Source: Ferruginibacter sp. HRS2-29 (GTDB lineage Bacteria; Bacteroidota; Bacteroidia; Chitinophagales; Chitinophagaceae). From it: 64,000 nucleotides of DNA. Shown one piece after another: positions 61,872-64,000 of this stretch (positions within the stretch are counted from its first letter, which is position 1; each line of letters opens with the position of its first letter). Location of the stretch: assembly GCF_024343615.1 (NCBI RefSeq), contig NZ_RJUB01000142.1:1-64000 (forward strand). Direction: 5' to 3'. The translations under genes were made by a program, and so were the position numbers. The notes beneath the pieces are model-generated. The model saw only the letters and a list, made by a program, of their open reading frames with translations, did no database searches and was not told the DNA's origin.

Positions 61872-61914
61872 ACAAACGTCAGGTTATGTGGTTCGTAGCC
61901 TGATGTTTGTTTTC
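61872..61914 (+). terminator. Terminator after the HTH gene
   Basis: ACAAACGTCAGG (61872-61883) pairs with CCTGATGTTTGT (61899-61910), with one G-T pair, followed by TTTT. Confidence 0.75.
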
Positions 61915-61947
61915 ACGAATTAAATATCAATGGCTCTTCGTGATCCT

Positions 61948-62027
61948 AAAAGGTTCAAAGGTTTGAAAGTTCAAATGTTCCGCGGTTCGTGAACATTTTA
62001 AATTTTTGAACTTCTTGAACCTTTTTT
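61948..62027. repeat. Word hairpin (GGTTCAAA)
   Basis: AAAGGTTCAAAGGTTTGAAA (from 61948) faces AACTTCTTGAACCTTTTTT (to 62027). Pairing is imperfect with G-T pairs and shifts of register. The words are those of the hairpin after mscL. The rest of the 61915-62091 gap has no feature. Confidence 0.6.
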
Positions 62028-62091
62028 CTATGTTTTGAGTTTAGCTAGAACTAACCCGCTTCGATCTAAACTCTAATCCCTGATCTCTAAT

Positions 62092-62976
62092 CTATACATC
62101 TATCCATTTCTTTTTGTATTCCTCATGGTACTCGTGTTTCCACCTGCGGTGGCTCCACAGATAATTAGCGGGTTGGCGGCGGATATTTTTTTCGAGAAAA
62201 TCGCGGTACCTGCGGGTAAGCTCTCCATCGGCAAATTCGCTGGCATCTTCGGTCACGATCTCCAGTTCCAGTTTAAAATACCCCCTTTTTATACGATATA
62301 CATTTACAAAAACCACCGCTGTTTTCGCCCTGCGGGCGCCTTTATCGGTACCGGTGAGAAAAGGGGCCGGCTTGTTAAAGAAATTGAGCCAATAAGATTT
62401 ATGTGCGAATGCAGGATTCTGATCCGCGATCAGCCCCAATGCATATTGCTGTTTCATAAGCGTTGGCATCCGGAAGGAATAATCTTCCAGAGCTACCATC
62501 GTGGCACCGAATTTTGAACGGATCTTCAAAAAAAGCCGCTCGATGGGCTGGCTGGCAATTTTTTTGTACACGGCCAGCCATGGCAACTTCAAATGCCTGG
62601 AAATGGCCAGGCTGGCATATTCCCAGTTCATCTGGTGTCCGCTGTTGAACTGGATATTTTTTCCTTCGGCGGCAAGTTTGTTGCAGCCCGACATATCCAC
62701 CTGCATTCTCTTATCGAAAGCTGTCCCGGAAATGCTGAGGACCTTTAATGTCTCTAAAAAATTATCGATGAAATTGCGGTAAAACTGACGGGCTATTTTT
62801 ATTCTTTCTGCGTCCGTTTTTTCAGGAAAAGCGATCGCGATATTGCGCAGCACCACTTCCCTGCGATAACGCACGATCCTGCCGAGGATCAAGGCGGCAA
62901 AATCACTGATACCATACAAGATAAAAAATGGTAAGAGAGAGAGCAGGTATAATAAGGAGTAGACTAGATAATACAT
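62092..62976 (-). CDS. Lysophospholipid/lipid A acyltransferase (LpxL/HtrB-like)
   Basis: A 294-residue membrane-associated acyltransferase. One N-terminal membrane segment (about 3-25) precedes the LPLAT domain with the HX4E-type motif NSGHQMNWEYA (about 103-113) and GLIADQNPAF, as in LpxL/LpxM enzymes that add secondary acyl chains to lipid A. Bacteroidota typically have such proteins for lipid A or aminolipids. I start it at 62976 (MYYLVYSLLYLL). It is paired with a close paralog immediately downstream in coordinates. Confidence 0.9.
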   Translation of the reverse strand: MYYLVYSLLYLLSLLPFFILYGISDFAALILGRIVRYRREVVLRNIAIAFPEKTDAERIKIARQFYRNFIDNFLETLKVLSISGTAFDKRMQVDMSGCNKLAAEGKNIQFNSGHQMNWEYASLAISRHLKLPWLAVYKKIASQPIERLFLKIRSKFGATMVALEDYSFRMPTLMKQQYALGLIADQNPAFAHKSYWLNFFNKPAPFLTGTDKGARRAKTAVVFVNVYRIKRGYFKLELEIVTEDASEFADGELTRRYRDFLEKNIRRQPANYLWSHRRWKHEYHEEYKKKWIDV

Positions 62977-63170
62977 CTTTGTGCTTAAGCAGCACAAAAT
63001 TAATAAAGATGTAAAGAATAATCGCAGATTAAGAGGATGAAATGATTACGCTGATTTTTTGGTAAGGCTAAAAGTTCAGACTTTTAAAACAGGACTATTT
63101 TATATACTGCACTTAAGTTTCGCGAAGCAAAATAATCTGCGAGATCATTCTGTCGTTTTTACAATCAGCG

Positions 63171-64000
63171 TTATTTTTTCTCCATTCCCGGTTTTGCTTT
63201 GACCAAGCCAGGTAATTCTTTCGTATCGATCCATTGCCCTTCATATTCCTGCTTCCAATCCCATTTCCACCGGCGATGGCTCCATAAATAATTATCAGGT
63301 TGTTCGCGGATAGCAGCTTCCAGGAAATCCCTGTACAACAGGGTGAGTTCCCCTTTTGCCAGTGATGCACCATCTTCGGTGATGATGGTGGGCTCAAATT
63401 GATAATATCCTCTCCTTATTTTTACAAATTTTACAAATACCACCGCCGTATTATTATTTCTGGCGCCGGTTTCGGGGCCGGATACAAACGGGGCAGGTTT
63501 GGAAAAAAAGTACATCCAGGAAGCCGTTTGAGGCACACCGGGATTTTGATCGGCTGCCAGTCCCAATGAATATTGTTTGCTGAAAAGACAGGAATCACGT
63601 TGCTTGAATTCCTGGGCACACACCAGGATGGTACCACGTTTGGAGCGAAGATCATAAAATATCTTATCCAGCACTTTGTTGCTGATGCGCATATAAACGC
63701 CTATCCAGGGAATGGACAGATTGTTCACAACAGCATAATTTCCATACTCCCAGTTCATCTGGTGCCCGCTGTGAAACTGTATATTCTTTCCTTTTGCAGC
63801 AATGGCATTACAGGCCGACATATCCATCTTCGCCCTTTTGCAGATCTGTTTGTCCGAAAGGCTGAGTAGCTTGATCGTTTCGAGGAATGTGTCGATGAGA
63901 TTGCTGTAAAATTGCCGGGCGATCTTGTTCAGTTCAGCTGGCTTTTTTTCAGGGAATGCAATTGCCAGATTGTGCAGGACTACTTTTTTGCGATAGCCAA
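63171..64000 (-). CDS. Second LpxL/HtrB-like acyltransferase (5' end outside window)
   Basis: The frame is open from 63171 to the window end, so the N-terminus is missing. The visible 276 residues include YRKKVVLHNLAIAFPEKK, the HX4E motif SGHQMNWEYGNYA, GLAADQNPGVP and the C-terminal WSHRRWKWDWKQEYEG. The last segment matches the WSHRRWKHEY ending of the neighbouring paralog, and the whole domains align well, so the two arose by duplication. The acyl group and acceptor are unknown. Confidence 0.9.
   Translation of the reverse strand, partial: GYRKKVVLHNLAIAFPEKKPAELNKIARQFYSNLIDTFLETIKLLSLSDKQICKRAKMDMSACNAIAAKGKNIQFHSGHQMNWEYGNYAVVNNLSIPWIGVYMRISNKVLDKIFYDLRSKRGTILVCAQEFKQRDSCLFSKQYSLGLAADQNPGVPQTASWMYFFSKPAPFVSGPETGARNNNTAVVFVKFVKIRRGYYQFEPTIITEDGASLAKGELTLLYRDFLEAAIREQPDNYLWSHRRWKWDWKQEYEGQWIDTKELPGLVKAKPGMEKK

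Overview
The window is a stretch of a Bacteroidota chromosome, most likely from the family Chitinophagaceae. The evidence is the division/cell-wall gene order without murF or ddl, families largely confined to this phylum (DUF3078, DUF3098, DUF3108, a beta-helix protein with a type IX secretion-like C-terminus), and several promoters with the phylum-specific -7 box TAnnTTTG. GC content is moderate. I see no phage, CRISPR array, rRNA or tRNA.

Layout. 1-1.2 kb: an IS110-family element whose upstream leader folds like a bridge RNA. 1.4-18.9 kb: a complete minus-strand dcw cluster, transcribed mraZ-rsmH-ftsL-ftsI-murE-mraY-murD-ftsW-murG-murC-ftsQ-ftsA-ftsZ, which makes the meso-DAP peptidoglycan precursor and the divisome. 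Its promoter has three AAAGTG[T/G] repeats at exact 10-nt spacing (probable MraZ operator), and a cluster of DnaA-box-like 9-mers lies upstream. 19.2-24.2 kb: orphan histidine kinase, YqgE, a PlsC-type acyltransferase and atpD-atpC. 24.2-24.6 kb: a 430-bp gap with seven same-orientation GTTCACA motifs. 24.6-34.9 kb: mixed genes (VOC protein, beta-helix protein, an Rrf2 regulator with an NAD(P)-binding protein sharing one operator, EamA transporter, MscL, DUF3078, ScpA, HAD phosphatase, pirin, L,D-transpeptidase-like protein). 35-44.2 kb: dxs, an AsmA-like protein, an M23 peptidase, a REP-associated tyrosine transposase inside GAGTTGACAACTC palindromes, and leuS with an AT-rich internal block. 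44.5-56.6 kb: ftsX, DUF3098, uppP, MFS transporter, MBL hydrolase, collagen-like lipoprotein, DUF3108 protein, flippase-like protein, ruvC, HIT, greA, a 2-hydroxyacid dehydrogenase, RidA, an HCDH-like protein and tsaB. 56.7-64 kb: ArsR regulator and an MBL-rhodanese protein, a two-component operon with a membrane protein and lipoprotein, a stand-alone LuxR-type HTH, and two tandem LpxL-like acyltransferases (the last cut by the window end).

Genes that work together: dcw with ftsX, uppP, the M23 peptidase and the L,D-transpeptidase-like protein (wall synthesis and division); PlsC and the LpxL pair (lipids); ruvC, scpA and perhaps the DnaA-box cluster (chromosome maintenance).

The most distinctive feature is between the genes. 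At least a dozen gaps hold long hairpins whose arms are tandem copies of short words (GATCTATGA, GGTTCAAAA, GTGAATAGTCAATA, AATTAAG, AATTCGTAATT, CAGTTGTCAG), and the same words recur at unrelated loci. Two palindromes at the murG/ftsW junction show compensatory base changes. With the tyrosine transposase and its REPs, this points to active palindrome traffic in the genome.
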